The notes beneath the pieces are model-generated. The model was not told where the DNA came from and did not search any database. It saw nothing but the letters and a program-made list of their open reading frames with translations. A DNA stretch of 64,000 nucleotides from Lysinibacillus sp. B2A1 (GTDB lineage Bacteria; Bacillota; Bacilli; Bacillales_A; Planococcaceae). Positions 26,511 through 34,876 of this stretch are shown one piece after another. Position numbers and translations under genes: made by a program. The stretch's first letter is position 1. Each line of letters starts with the position of its first letter. The stretch spans positions 3,606,501-3,670,500 of the forward strand of contig CP027224.1 in assembly GCA_002973635.1 (NCBI GenBank). Direction: 5' to 3'.

Positions 26511-27621
26511 TAACCGATGATACGGTATCCTTGGCTACCAGCTGTTCATCCAGCTTCAAATGAAGTTGTAAGGTGGAGTCTTGTGGATTTTTAGTAGAAA
26601 TCATGAGCTCAACCTCATGAGATGAAAGCACCTTCGCTTGCATGATTTGTAGCCATGGGATAAGATCCGGTAATGATTTATCCTTTGAAAAGCCGGCTTC
26701 CATGCCATCCACTCCAATAGGTGAATACCCATTGAAATACTCAATCCTAAGCTCAGCATAAGAGGGGATCCTGTTCCTCTTCAAGGTTGTGGCCGCCTCC
26801 AGCTGATGGCAGGCGTTTTTTTTAGAACCGCTAATCATATTCCACAAAACGATAAACAGTGAGGGACTGAGGAAGCCGAGCACCGCCAACCAACCACTCG
26901 AGGTATTGACATAGACAATAAGAAAGAGGGCTGCGGACAGAATCGCAAGCAACCATATGTATAGCTCCTGCCGCCATTTGGGCTGGCGCTTCCCATATGC
27001 TGGAGGAATGGACTGTGCTGGTTGAATTTCCAGAGCTTGCTCCGGTTGAGCTTCCGTACTTTCCCTCCATGGTAAATGCTCCCCATACAGCATATAGCAG
27101 TTATTGGCTGCTCCCTGCCAGACCTTCTCCTGCGAGGGATCTGGCGACTGCCAGAGGGTAACGTATTCTTGAATGTCTTTCAGATAGAGAACGGGATCGC
27201 CCGTAAACAAGAAATATTGAGAAAGCTCCAGATGAATAACAGCAGCAGAATACCGCTGTACATGGGTCTCTAAGGTTTCTAGCCACTCATGCACAGGAGC
27301 GGCAAGTGATGGGAAATGGGCCAGTGTGCCGGGTAAGCTCAAGCGCAACTGCTCTGTAGCATCCGCCCATGGAATCTGCCATTGGAATGCCTCTGAAAAG
27401 CATTCCCACTCTGGTAGATCCTCCACATCTGGTTGGTCCATATGGGGTTGAATCTTGCTCCATGCTTGCATAATCTGTCCGCTATAGCGTTGGAACTGCT
27501 CTTGGCTGACCAGACAAAACCATACTGGAGCGAGAAAATTATTTGTCTCAAAAGCTGTATTCTCATAATAGACCGAATCTGTATCGGCATTTGTAACGCT
27601 CAGAAATGTCCGGTTTCCCAT
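26476..27621 (-). CDS. Membrane protein, unusually GC-rich gene
   Basis: A 381-residue protein. Residues 1-200 are soluble and tryptophan-rich (FLAPVWFCLVSQEQFQRYSG, DLPEWECF); two hydrophobic helices follow at about 222-239 and 243-262, then a soluble C-terminal domain. GGAAAGGATC precedes the ATG. The base composition (near 50% GC) stands far above the surrounding AT-rich DNA, so the gene was probably acquired from a different host. No family recognised; the domain arrangement recalls immunity or accessory proteins of secretion systems, but this is a guess. Confidence 0.6.
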   Translation of the reverse strand: MGNRTFLSVTNADTDSVYYENTAFETNNFLAPVWFCLVSQEQFQRYSGQIMQAWSKIQPHMDQPDVEDLPEWECFSEAFQWQIPWADATEQLRLSLPGTLAHFPSLAAPVHEWLETLETHVQRYSAAVIHLELSQYFLFTGDPVLYLKDIQEYVTLWQSPDPSQEKVWQGAANNCYMLYGEHLPWRESTEAQPEQALEIQPAQSIPPAYGKRQPKWRQELYIWLLAILSAALFLIVYVNTSSGWLAVLGFLSPSLFIVLWNMISGSKKNACHQLEAATTLKRNRIPSYAELRIEYFNGYSPIGVDGMEAGFSKDKSLPDLIPWLQIMQAKVLSSHEVELMISTKNPQDSTLQLHLKLDEQLVAKDTVSSVNAIVLAHKMSV

Positions 27622-28024
27622 ATAAGATCCTTTCCTCCTTCCTTTGTTTCACATACCATTATGGAATCAAAAAGCGATTTTAACAGTCCATGGTTTTTTG
27701 TTGGAAATTAAGTTTCAGACTTTAGATGTTGATCCGATGCGGTATTTTGAATTACAAATTGGTAGCCTTCGTAATTTTAATCACTGAACCCTTGTCCAAC
27801 AAAAGTAAAAATTGAATAAACAATATAACTCAATACTAACCACCGACCCACCCTTATAAAATTAATAATCTATAAAACTAATTTACTGATTATAGGAAAA
27901 ATAATAAAATATGTATAATAATGTGCATTATTAATTTTCCAATTTCAATACACGTATATCTATCTGATTATTTGATTGCTCATCTAAGTGTGGTCTAATA
28001 ATTTCATTTTATTAAGTCTGGCAT
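27622..28024. other. Intergenic region with a coding-like scrap
   Basis: Mostly AT-rich spacer. A short plus-strand frame around 27700-27768 (FQTLDVDPMRYFELQIGSL) looks coding but has no start; probably a gene relic. Confidence 0.35.
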
Positions 28025-28264
28025 TTATTCTTCTACTGTATAAACTTTAGCAACGGTATTATCTTCATTAAAAACAAAAATCCTATCACAATGATTAAAT
28101 CTCCAAACTTCTTTCTCAGGATAAGGTATAGCGAACACGTCTATAGTATCACCCATATTGATAATATCTTCCCATTCTTTATCTGTATAAACACGAAGTT
28201 GAACATCATTCGGCGCTTGCACAGTAGATAAGATCTTTCCACATTTACATTTCATTCTAGCCAA
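28025..28264 (-). CDS. Small CxC zinc-ribbon-like protein
   Basis: A 79-residue soluble protein beginning at a TTG nine nt after GGAGG. The start MKCKCGKIL and a later FNHCDRIFVF suggest a metal site, though only one cysteine remains in the second half. A similar hypothetical family occurs in Bacillus next to other small orphan genes. It may belong to the immunity-type gene set of this region. Confidence 0.55.
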   Translation of the reverse strand: MARMKCKCGKILSTVQAPNDVQLRVYTDKEWEDIINMGDTIDVFAIPYPEKEVWRFNHCDRIFVFNEDNTVAKVYTVEE

Positions 28265-28414
28265 ATTTAGTTTCCTCCAAATTTGTTACTTTTTCTATTT
28301 ATATTTCTACTTTCTCAGAAAGTTGCTTATCAGAGTATGTTCCTTTAGCATTTTGTTTAAATGCATCTTGAGCCCTCCCTATTTCAGTACTCACGGAGTG
28401 TTGGATTAAAAAAA

Positions 28415-29041
28415 TTATACTTTCTTGAAAATGCTATCAAAGTAATCACGCCAATAATCAACTAGCCAATTATTATATGTATGATACAAGGGTAGCAACT
28501 TCTCAGCATCCTTAGAATGTATTAAGCAACCTCTATCATCATACATATGAAATATTATGTGCTTATCAGTACTAATAAAGTACACAGATTGTCCAATAGA
28601 AGGTTCTCTCCCTTGTTCATAATTCCCTATACCTTCAAGTATTTGCTGGTAGGGAATAGACTCTAATTGTGCGTATAAAAATTTCACTTTGTACTCACTC
28701 TTTACTTTTATTGTTTGAGCTGTTACCTCATCATACTCCTCATCTATATTTAATAAATTTTTCTCTTCTATATTTTGGTTACTTAATAAGTCATACAGGC
28801 GTTCTGGAGAGGTATTTCCAAACATAACATCCCCTGTTACTTCCCAATCCTTTATATAAACATAAATTAAATCATCTGGCTTGAACACTTCTTCAAACAA
28901 TGTGGTAACTCTTGTAACAACTTGATGTATTCTATCTTCAGTTCCGTTTTCATATGGCTCACCTAGTTCGAACCTTAGATGCAATTCACTTGTTAGATTA
29001 GGAAAATTGCTCTCTACGTACTTCAATATTTTTTCCTTCAT
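28415..29041 (-). CDS. DUF3885 protein
   Basis: A 208-residue soluble protein that fits DUF3885: LHLRFELGEPYENG near the start, the repeated aromatic region FEEVFKPDDLIYVY, and the C-terminal YDDRGCLIHSKDAEKLLPLY followed by NNWLVDYWRDYF. AAGGGAG lies before the ATG at 29041; a 24-codon extension upstream is rejected. DUF3885 genes are often found beside toxin or immunity genes; no toxin is visible here. Confidence 0.68.
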   Translation of the reverse strand: MKEKILKYVESNFPNLTSELHLRFELGEPYENGTEDRIHQVVTRVTTLFEEVFKPDDLIYVYIKDWEVTGDVMFGNTSPERLYDLLSNQNIEEKNLLNIDEEYDEVTAQTIKVKSEYKVKFLYAQLESIPYQQILEGIGNYEQGREPSIGQSVYFISTDKHIIFHMYDDRGCLIHSKDAEKLLPLYHTYNNWLVDYWRDYFDSIFKKV

Positions 29042-29135
29042 TGGAGTTACTCCCTTATATAAATTCTGTAAAATCTCCTGCCTGTCTGTAAATTCGAGAT
29101 CTCCAGTCTTCAACTAGACTGCTCTGCTAGTTTAA

Positions 29136-29252
29136 TAATACTTCATATTACTTTCATTTGGGTAAGTATTGCCATTTCCCATTCCCCCATCATCTAACAA
29201 TGGTCCACCATACACTATTGTGTGGAGGGCTATTAAGCTCTTTTTGATATCT
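29136..29252 (-). repeat. Degenerate copy of the 'NWLEW-tail' repeat
   Basis: Minus-strand reading gives HTIVYGGPLLDD and a following stop, matching in order the tail IVHDEPSLDNWLEW seen at 38590 and the related copies at 37334 and 40167. The flanking TAGTTTAATAATAC is also shared with the 37.3-kb copy. It is too decayed to code. Confidence 0.35.
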
Positions 29253-29502
29253 CTAGCAAAATTCAATCCTTCTGATTATTGTCAGCGCTAGTTTCATGTC
29301 AAACTATTATTAATACCTAACATTGCCTCTATAGCTCATAACTAAGAAAATAATACAAACTTACCTTTTTTAAATTCTTATTTAGGGGTCACTATCCTCC
29401 GTGTGGCCCTTTTAATATTTTTCCTTTTTCAATATCACACTCAACCTCTCAGACATAATAAAAAGCCATCACTCATTGTAAGCATGACTTCTTCTTAAGC
29501 CT
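29253..29502. other. Intergenic region
   Basis: AT-rich spacer of 250 bp between the tail repeat and the GNAT gene. Nothing else is recognised. Confidence 0.4.
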
Positions 29503-30060
29503 CTAATATTCACTTTTCAATATTGAAAAGATGACAAGATCAACATACTTCCCTTTTTCAAATTCATGTTGTCTCAAAACACCTTCTTGACTAAAATTTA
29601 ATTTTTCCAACACTCTTATAGATGAAGTATTTTCTGGTTCTATTTTTGCCTCGATTTTATTTATCCCCATCGACGTAAAGGCAAAATGGATTATGTTACT
29701 TAAAGCCTCTTTCATAATACCCTTCCCCCAATATTCAGGGTTCAAATCATACCCAATTTCTATGCGGTTATGTTCTTTTTCATAATTTAAATAACCACAT
29801 GTTCCAATCACTTTTTTGGTCTTAGCTTCTTCGATTACCCATCTTAAGCCAATCTGTTCTTTGAAAATTTTCTCATACCAATTTATTTCATCTATTGCAT
29901 CTTCAACTGAATCAAATAGTTTTAATGGAAGGTACTTAACCACTTTTTCATTAGAATAAAGCGCAAATATATCTTTGCAATCATCAATTATTCCTTTTCG
30001 TAAGATCAAGCGTTCTGTTTCAAATTTAGGAAAATCTTTAAATTCGAACTCTATATTCAT
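29503..30060 (-). CDS. GNAT N-acetyltransferase (RimJ/RimL type)
   Basis: A 185-residue acetyltransferase. It opens with FPKFETERLILRKG, and the acetyl-CoA site is the region ending in GYDLNPEYWGKGIMKEAL; the tail LEKLNFSQEGVLRQHEFEKG is typical for RimJ/RimL enzymes that acetylate protein N-termini or small amines. The ATG at 30060 has GGGGAG upstream. It diverges from the polyamine gene, with about 150 bp between its start and that gene's promoter. An amine acetylase beside polyamine synthesis is suggestive, but the substrate is unknown. Confidence 0.85.
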   Translation of the reverse strand: MNIEFEFKDFPKFETERLILRKGIIDDCKDIFALYSNEKVVKYLPLKLFDSVEDAIDEINWYEKIFKEQIGLRWVIEEAKTKKVIGTCGYLNYEKEHNRIEIGYDLNPEYWGKGIMKEALSNIIHFAFTSMGINKIEAKIEPENTSSIRVLEKLNFSQEGVLRQHEFEKGKYVDLVIFSILKSEY

Positions 30061-30214
30061 AATAAACTCCCCTTTGCAATTCAAAAATGAAATTCCAAGC
30101 CTTCATGCATAATAAAAAGCTATACCTTGTTAGATGTGATTTAGTAATGTTGACGTCTCAGCAATCATCTATTTTAATTTTTAATGCCTGTTTCTCCATC
30201 TGTCAATATACAAC

Positions 30215-30243
30215 TTGCCAAATTACTATATCTATTTTATAGT
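30215..30243 (+). promoter_or_regulatory. Sigma-A promoter for the bpsA-speD fusion
   Basis: TTGCCA (30215-30220), a 17-bp spacer, and TATAGT (30238-30243) form a good vegetative promoter. Transcription would start near 30250, giving a leader of about 245 nt before the ATG at 30495. Confidence 0.65.
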
Positions 30244-30323
30244 AATAATACTATTTTATTAAAGGGTGAACTTTTTGTTAAATGTAGAATTCTAATCTAA
30301 ATCAACGTTATAGCTTATTTTTG

Positions 30324-30398
30324 ATGAACAAACCACCTTTAAACGGGTGTTATTTGTTATGCAAAAAAGCAAGATTAGAATTAGTTAGCTTTGTATAA
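30324..30398 (+). CDS. Possible 24-codon leader peptide
   Basis: An ATG-started frame (MNKPPLNGCYLLCKKARLEL, then VSFV) lies wholly inside the leader, crossing the inner hairpin and the P1/antiterminator strand. It contains a PP pair, a motif that slows ribosomes. No Shine-Dalgarno sequence is visible, so translation is doubtful. If translated, it would offer an attenuation mechanism in place of a riboswitch. Confidence 0.25.
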   Translation: MNKPPLNGCYLLCKKARLELVSFV

Positions 30399-30404
30399 AC
30401 ATTT

Positions 30405-30432
30405 AGCGCGACTAATTTTAGTCGCGCTTTTT
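30405..30432 (+). terminator. Leader terminator (attenuator)
   Basis: Perfect 11-bp stem AGCGCGACTAA / TTAGTCGCGCT with a 2-nt apparent loop (opening to a usual tetraloop or larger when folded), followed by TTTTCT. No plus-strand gene lies upstream for more than 7 kb, so this hairpin can only serve the leader of the gene that starts 63 nt later. Confidence 0.85.
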
Positions 30433-30494
30433 CTATTCGTTGATTTAGACAATTTTAATTTCTTTCCAGTTAAAATTGAGAGGACGAATCTACA

Positions 30495-32000
30495 ATGCAA
30501 AAACAATTACAACAAATTACAACTAATATGCGGCTTGAAGAACATTATCATACATTAGAAAAGGCATTACTTGCTTTATATTTCCATAAAAATTGTACAA
30601 CTAAATCTTTAGCTTATATGACAGACTTACCAATACCTATCGTTTCAGCAATGAAGAGTGAATTTGCTAAGCAAGGCTGGGGTAAACATAGTTTAACGAA
30701 AAAGGGACAGCTTGCTATCTCACAGTATTTTCAACTCTCAGGTGCTGATACTGAACTTTACCTTCAATTAACGACAGATTATGTATTTCATACTGAATGG
30801 ATTGCACAAAATATTAGTGAGTTAAGCACGATTTATGATGCGAGACCCACAGCGGACGTAGCGCTAGATCAAGCCAAATGTACAGTAGAGACAGCCTTAA
30901 AACGTGCATTGCTCGCACTAAACTATACGATGCTACTTAATAAGCGCATTTTATGTTTAGGAGATGATGATTTCATCAGTATTGCATTAGCATTTTTACT
31001 TAAAAAAATCGCTCCACATTCTACAACTAAAATTATTGTATTAGATATTGATAGACGAGTTTTAAGTACGATTAGCAAAATAGCTAAAGATTATGAACTT
31101 CCGATTAAAACAGATTATTATAACGTTCAGGAGCCTTTGCCTAAAACATACGCCCATCAGTTTGATTGCGTATACACAGACACACCGTATACCTTGATTG
31201 GCGCACAGCTCTTTTTATCACGCGCAATTAATGCACTAAAGCCTGAAGCAATGCGACATGTGTTTTTTTCCTACGCCAAACGCAGCTATCAAAAGCAGTG
31301 GGAGCTACAGCAAAGCTTACATGCTATGGGCTTTGTGATTAATAATATTCATTACGACATAAACAACTATGAAGGTGCACAGATTTTAGGCGCTACAAGT
31401 CAGTTATTCGTATTACAAACAACAGACCAAATGATTTCCTATATTCCTAATCAGCGTAAATTTATGCGACCAATTTACACAGGAGAAGTTGAGCGGAAAT
31501 CTGTTGTTTATCAGTGTAATCATTGTAAGAACTCACTTACAGTCGGAGCTGGCAATGAATACATTACGATTACTCAGCTCCATTCCAGTGGTTGTCCAAG
31601 CTGCAAAAATAAAAAGTTTTCACAAATAAAGAGAATAGTACAAAAAACACAGTCCCAGCATGCATTAGGTCATCATATTTTATTAGAGTTGCATGATTGT
31701 GACGTTGCATTACTTAATGACGTGCAAAAAATTAAAACAATTATGTGTCAAGCTGCCCACAAAGCAAAGGCAACAATTGTAACCGAACATTTCCATCACT
31801 TTTCACCTTATGGAGTTAGTGGTGTAGTCATTATTCAAGAATCGCATTTGACAATTCATACATGGCCAGAATTTGGTTACGCGGCAATAGATGTTTTCAC
31901 TTGTAACAGTAAATTAGCTTTACAAGAGGCTGTACAATATATTACTGAGCAATTTAATGCAGGAAATGTCACACAGCATTACGTACATCGAGGTAAATAA
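30495..32000 (+). CDS. BpsA-like aminopropyltransferase fused to SpeD
   Basis: A 501-residue cytosolic fusion for polyamine synthesis. Residues 1-85 look like a winged helix; 110-320 are a BpsA-like branched-chain polyamine synthase with the GDDD motif (156-159), VLDIDRR (182-188) and YTDTPYT (227-233, in place of the usual TDPP). A ribbon with C341, C344, C367 and C370 links to a full SpeD (about 388-501). SpeD active residues have the canonical spacing: ES cleavage at E449/S450 (pyruvoyl source), H455 and C470. SpeD makes decarboxylated AdoMet, the aminopropyl donor used by BpsA to branch spermidine, so donor and transfer steps are in one chain. GAGAGG precedes the ATG. The gene is controlled by the structured leader and is monocistronic. 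Confidence 0.88.
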   Translation: MQKQLQQITTNMRLEEHYHTLEKALLALYFHKNCTTKSLAYMTDLPIPIVSAMKSEFAKQGWGKHSLTKKGQLAISQYFQLSGADTELYLQLTTDYVFHTEWIAQNISELSTIYDARPTADVALDQAKCTVETALKRALLALNYTMLLNKRILCLGDDDFISIALAFLLKKIAPHSTTKIIVLDIDRRVLSTISKIAKDYELPIKTDYYNVQEPLPKTYAHQFDCVYTDTPYTLIGAQLFLSRAINALKPEAMRHVFFSYAKRSYQKQWELQQSLHAMGFVINNIHYDINNYEGAQILGATSQLFVLQTTDQMISYIPNQRKFMRPIYTGEVERKSVVYQCNHCKNSLTVGAGNEYITITQLHSSGCPSCKNKKFSQIKRIVQKTQSQHALGHHILLELHDCDVALLNDVQKIKTIMCQAAHKAKATIVTEHFHHFSPYGVSGVVIIQESHLTIHTWPEFGYAAIDVFTCNSKLALQEAVQYITEQFNAGNVTQHYVHRGK

Positions 32001-32100
32001 AAAAATCGGTAAAAAAATCCTTAAAATGCAAAAGAAAAAACAAGTTGTTTAATATGTTACCCATGTCAAGGACACAATAAAAAAGAGATTAAGCACCTAG

Positions 32101-32133
32101 AAGATGATTCCTATATTGAATAGGGATCATCTT
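32101..32133 (+). terminator. Intrinsic terminator after fusion gene
   Basis: 14-bp stem AAGATGATTCCTAT / ATAGGGATCATCTT (one G-U pair) with a 5-nt loop, 100 nt after the stop codon. The T tract is weak. Confidence 0.65.
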
Positions 32134-32194
32134 TGATGTTGGTCGCTTGAAGTCGCCTCTTTTCTATTGAAACAAACTTTAAGAACGCCCATCA

Positions 32195-32219
32195 TGAAGT
32201 GACCCGTAAAAGTTAGACA
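32195..32219 (+). repeat. IS3-like terminal relic
   Basis: TGAAGTGACCCGTAAAAGTT continuing to AGACA matches, with two changes, the inverse of 37492-37516. Such ends are typical for IS3-family (IS150 group) elements. No transposase is attached; it marks the left edge of the decayed element region. Confidence 0.4.
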
Positions 32220-32243
32220 TAGTTTGTTCATTATAATCATAAA

Positions 32244-32537
32244 TCACATTTTACTGTTGCTATATTTTTTTATTACAGTTGCTAAAATTGCAATAAAAAA
32301 AACAATGACACTATTTATTAGCAAATAATAGGCAAGATTCAACCCATAGAATACTGCAAAGGCATCACGAATAATAAATAGTGCTAGCATAACTCCTATT
32401 CCACCAAATACACCTGCTAATATAAATATTGTGAAAGAAGCAATATATAAACTTTTCTTTTTTTTGAAGTATATAAATCCAATAATATTTGCAAAAATGA
32501 TAAAAAAGACCATTAATATTAAGAAAAAACTATTCAT
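32244..32537 (-). CDS. Three-helix membrane protein, unknown
   Basis: A 97-residue protein that is almost entirely hydrophobic: three or four helices (about 4-22, 31-55, 68-90) with a basic KKKK turn after the first. AAGAGGGAG precedes the ATG. No family recognised. It lies in the mobile-element region. Confidence 0.55.
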   Translation of the reverse strand: MNSFFLILMVFFIIFANIIGFIYFKKKKSLYIASFTIFILAGVFGGIGVMLALFIIRDAFAVFYGLNLAYYLLINSVIVFFIAILATVIKKYSNSKM

Positions 32538-32652
32538 TTAACTCCCTCTTTTCCATTCAATCTTTATCCATTCCTTTTACTAAAGCACCTCGATAAATAG
32601 CAAAAGGAAGTATAGAACAGCTATCATAAACGAAAATAAAGCAACCACTTTA

Positions 32653-32904
32653 TTACATATGTGCGACACCAAAAAGGATCCCCGTTGCTATAAAACCAAC
32701 AATTAGTAGACTATATAAGCTTAACAAGATTGTTTTCATTCTTCCTTTTTCACTAAATATCGCTAATAAAATGGAGACTCCTACACCAGCTATTAAAAAG
32801 TTTGTTCCTACCATACCAGAAACTTTTCCTACCATAAAAAATTTCATACTAAGAATAGTCACTATAAAAATAATAATAGATACAAGTCCTAAATTTGTTC
32901 TCAT
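32653..32904 (-). CDS. Small membrane protein, unknown
   Basis: An 83-residue protein with three hydrophobic helices (about 7-26, 33-48, 58-80). Of three in-frame ATGs I prefer 32904, because GGGGG is 9 nt upstream; the first ATG, 23 codons earlier, has no site. No family recognised. Confidence 0.5.
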   Translation of the reverse strand: MRTNLGLVSIIIFIVTILSMKFFMVGKVSGMVGTNFLIAGVGVSILLAIFSEKGRMKTILLSLYSLLIVGFIATGILFGVAHM

Positions 32905-33002
32905 TTTCATTATCCCCCATCCAAATACTACTCGCTTAGTCACTATATATTCCTTGTTCCACGGGACATACAAATAATTGGAGAAAGTTTTTTATCAGAA
33001 TT

Positions 33003-33185
33003 TTACACCCCTCTATGTGTAACGAAATGTAAAGTAATGGGTTTCATGATCATCTTACTCACCTTGGAACTGTTCTTTTTCTTTTTGCATTTCTTCAATC
33101 TCAAAGTCTCAGCATTATCTGCCTTGATAATTGATTTATTGAGCCTTTCTTCCTTAAGTTCATCTGCTGTTTTATCATCAGTCAT
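33003..33185 (-). pseudogene. Phage gene scrap overlapping terL
   Basis: The first ~26 codons ([20 protein letters not shown]) are coding-like and acidic; a shifted frame then continues with EIEEMQKEKEQFQGE to a stop. The ATG overlaps the end of the terminase relic (ATGA). The position matches the portal gene in SPP1/PBSX-type phages, of which this could be a collapsed remnant; the assignment is weak. Confidence 0.35.
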
Positions 33186-33965
33186 ACCTCGTTATTACCT
33201 GGTCGTGTGGCTTTGTTTCGAATTGTGGTAGAACAAGAATACCGTTCACACCGAAACCTCCTTTACGTGCAATTCTGTGTAATTCAGGGTCATATAAAGT
33301 CATCTCTTCAAGCTGCTCGATATAGCTCGCTGGCAAAAACAAATGATCATCTGCTGTTGAGTGAGGATAATACGTGTTGTTAACAATGATTACTCGTTGT
33401 TTGTACAATTTCTTATTTCTCATCATCTAAGACAAAATATCCTTCCAATTGATTTTTGAAGAAATGTTTGTAAACCCAATTCTCTTTCGAAACCAGATTT
33501 GTAGAAAGAATGATAAACAGGTCTAATGTTGGATGCCTTAAACAGCCAAGCAACTCTTTAAACCCCGCATATTTGATCTCGCTACACTCCTCCAACCAAA
33601 TCAGCGAAATATTGTTAATGGACTATAGCTTTTCAGGTTTATCCATGCCTCGGAATACAATCTTCGAGCCATTTGGGAACCTTACTGTCATTGGTGATGA
33701 ACTTGTCTTTATCTTTCCAGATAAACCGAGGTCCTCAATGATTTCTGTAAACAAAGAAAACATACTGTCTCTATTCGTATCGTAAACTTCACGAACGACT
33801 AGAGCTGTACGGTTTTCTCAAGTAATTTTTATAGTATTTTAAGTGCCACATGATAGGATCTCGAAGAACCATACCCACCGACTAATAGTTGAGTTTTACA
33901 ACGCCCATTTCGAAAAGGAAATCTTCGAAATGTAGGTTTACTTCTTTTTCTAATGTTGTCGTCAT
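33178..33965 (-). pseudogene. Phage terminase large subunit, decayed
   Basis: Pieces in different frames rebuild the N-terminal two thirds of a PBSX/SPP1-type terminase ATPase: a start MTTTLEKEVN, then GGYGSSRSYHVALK (Walker A region), [43 protein letters not shown] (Walker B, with the EE pair), [17 protein letters not shown] and [13 protein letters not shown]. An in-frame TAG follows KPEKL and several frameshifts are present, so this is true decay and not a single error. The nuclease domain is missing. Confidence 0.8.
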
Positions 33966-34014
33966 TTACTCAACCCCTTTCATAGATTTAGTAGTGTTCA
34001 GTTGTTAATTGTTG

Positions 34015-34204
34015 GAAATATAAGCAAACATTTTAGTAACATTACCTTTCAATTGATCATCCCATTTATCTTGGTTCTTCCACTTACGTATCTGTGAATC
34101 TGATAACTCTAACTGTTCGGTAATATCCTTTAAAAGCATTTGCCCTTTGCTTTCGAGCCACATTGAAACGCTTCATCATATATCGGATTTCTTGGTTTAA
34201 CCAT
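34015..34204 (-). pseudogene. Phage terminase small subunit, decayed
   Basis: From ATG 34204 the frame reads MVKPRNPIYDEAFQ, then needs a shift to give WLESKGQMLLKDITEQLELS and QIRKWKNQDKWDDQLKGNV, the DNA-binding helix-turn-helix of phBC6A51-type small terminases, before a stop at 34015. It lies just upstream of the terL relic in the normal phage order. Confidence 0.75.
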
Positions 34205-34316
34205 ATCTCATACACCACCAACTCCATCATTTGTTTGTTTTGTAATCACCCCCGTGCTAGTTGCTAAAAAAATAAAAAGCACTGTTTAAAAGTGCTTTAA
34301 ATACTAGTTGTATTGC

Positions 34317-34709
34317 CTATATTTGTTCGGCTATATCTTTTGCAAACTGATGTGAAATTTCCGTATCCATTTCTCTTAAAGCATAAGCTAAATTAATTAT
34401 AAGTTCTGGCCGTTGTTCAAAATTGATCAATTGCATCAAAATAACTAACCCTATCAGTAATTCATGATAATTAACCTGATTACTTTTATAAACAACGGTA
34501 TATTCATCCCTATCTAAATAATCTCCGATTACAATTCTGTGCCTACAAGGATGATTTTCATTCTCTTTTTCTAAAAATAAAAAGGCTACTTTTAATAAGT
34601 CTTCAATACTATAATTTACATACTTATTTTTTAAGATATTCACAATTTCTTCTCCGCCTTGTTCCATAAAAATATCTTCCCAAATCAATATTAATTTTCT
34701 ATTATTCAA
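34317..34709 (-). CDS. Hypothetical protein, about 130 residues
   Basis: A soluble acidic protein (helical, with LLKVAFLFLEKENENHPCRH and a leucine-rich LIGLVILMQLINFEQRP). The frame opens at 34763, but GGGAGGTG stands 8 nt before a TTG at 34709, which I take as the start. No family recognised; it lies between phage relics and a toxin-antitoxin pair. Confidence 0.5.
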   Translation of the reverse strand: MNNRKLILIWEDIFMEQGGEEIVNILKNKYVNYSIEDLLKVAFLFLEKENENHPCRHRIVIGDYLDRDEYTVVYKSNQVNYHELLIGLVILMQLINFEQRPELIINLAYALREMDTEISHQFAKDIAEQI

Positions 34710-34842
34710 AGTTACTTCACCTCCCACTTTACGATAATCCAAAAATAGGGAAATGTGTAACAACTTTTTGCTCCAAAAAACCCCAAATACAACACGATCT
34801 TCGCATACGGGGCTCTGTATTGGTTTGGATACAGTTTCATAA

Positions 34843-34872
34843 TAAAAATCACGCTCAAAAGAACGTGACTTT
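34843..34872 (-). terminator. Intrinsic terminator after hicB
   Basis: On the minus strand, GTCACGTTC / GAGCGTGAT stem with a TTTT loop, followed by TTTTTATT; it directly follows the hicB stop codon. Confidence 0.75.
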
Positions 34873-34876
34873 AAAC

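Larger units (their letters stand above)
30250..30494 (+). promoter_or_regulatory. Riboswitch-like leader of the polyamine gene
   Basis: The 5' leader carries an exact 11-bp outer helix P1 (30288-30298 with 30372-30382) closing 73 nt. Inside is a second hairpin (AACAAA / TTTGTT at 30327-30332 and 30353-30358, with CACC / GGTG at 30334-30337 and 30346-30349). The right strand of P1 is part of GATTAGAATTAGTT (30373-30386), which can pair over 14 positions (3 G-U) with GACTAATTTTAGTC (30410-30423), the core of the downstream terminator. P1 and the antiterminator exclude each other, as do antiterminator and terminator. A further perfect hairpin (30450-30458 / 30470-30478) abuts the ribosome site. 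It is not an S-box, T-box or cobalamin element. A SAM, dcSAM or polyamine ligand, or leader translation, is inferred only. Confidence 0.7.

Noticed and set aside
30261..30275. T-box motif (AAAGGGTGAAC)
   Set aside because: It lacks the GGNACCGCG continuation and lies far upstream of the terminator without the specifier-loop structure.
30405..30432. Terminator belonging to an upstream plus-strand gene
   Set aside because: The nearest upstream plus-strand gene ends more than 7 kb away and a promoter lies between, so the hairpin belongs to the leader.
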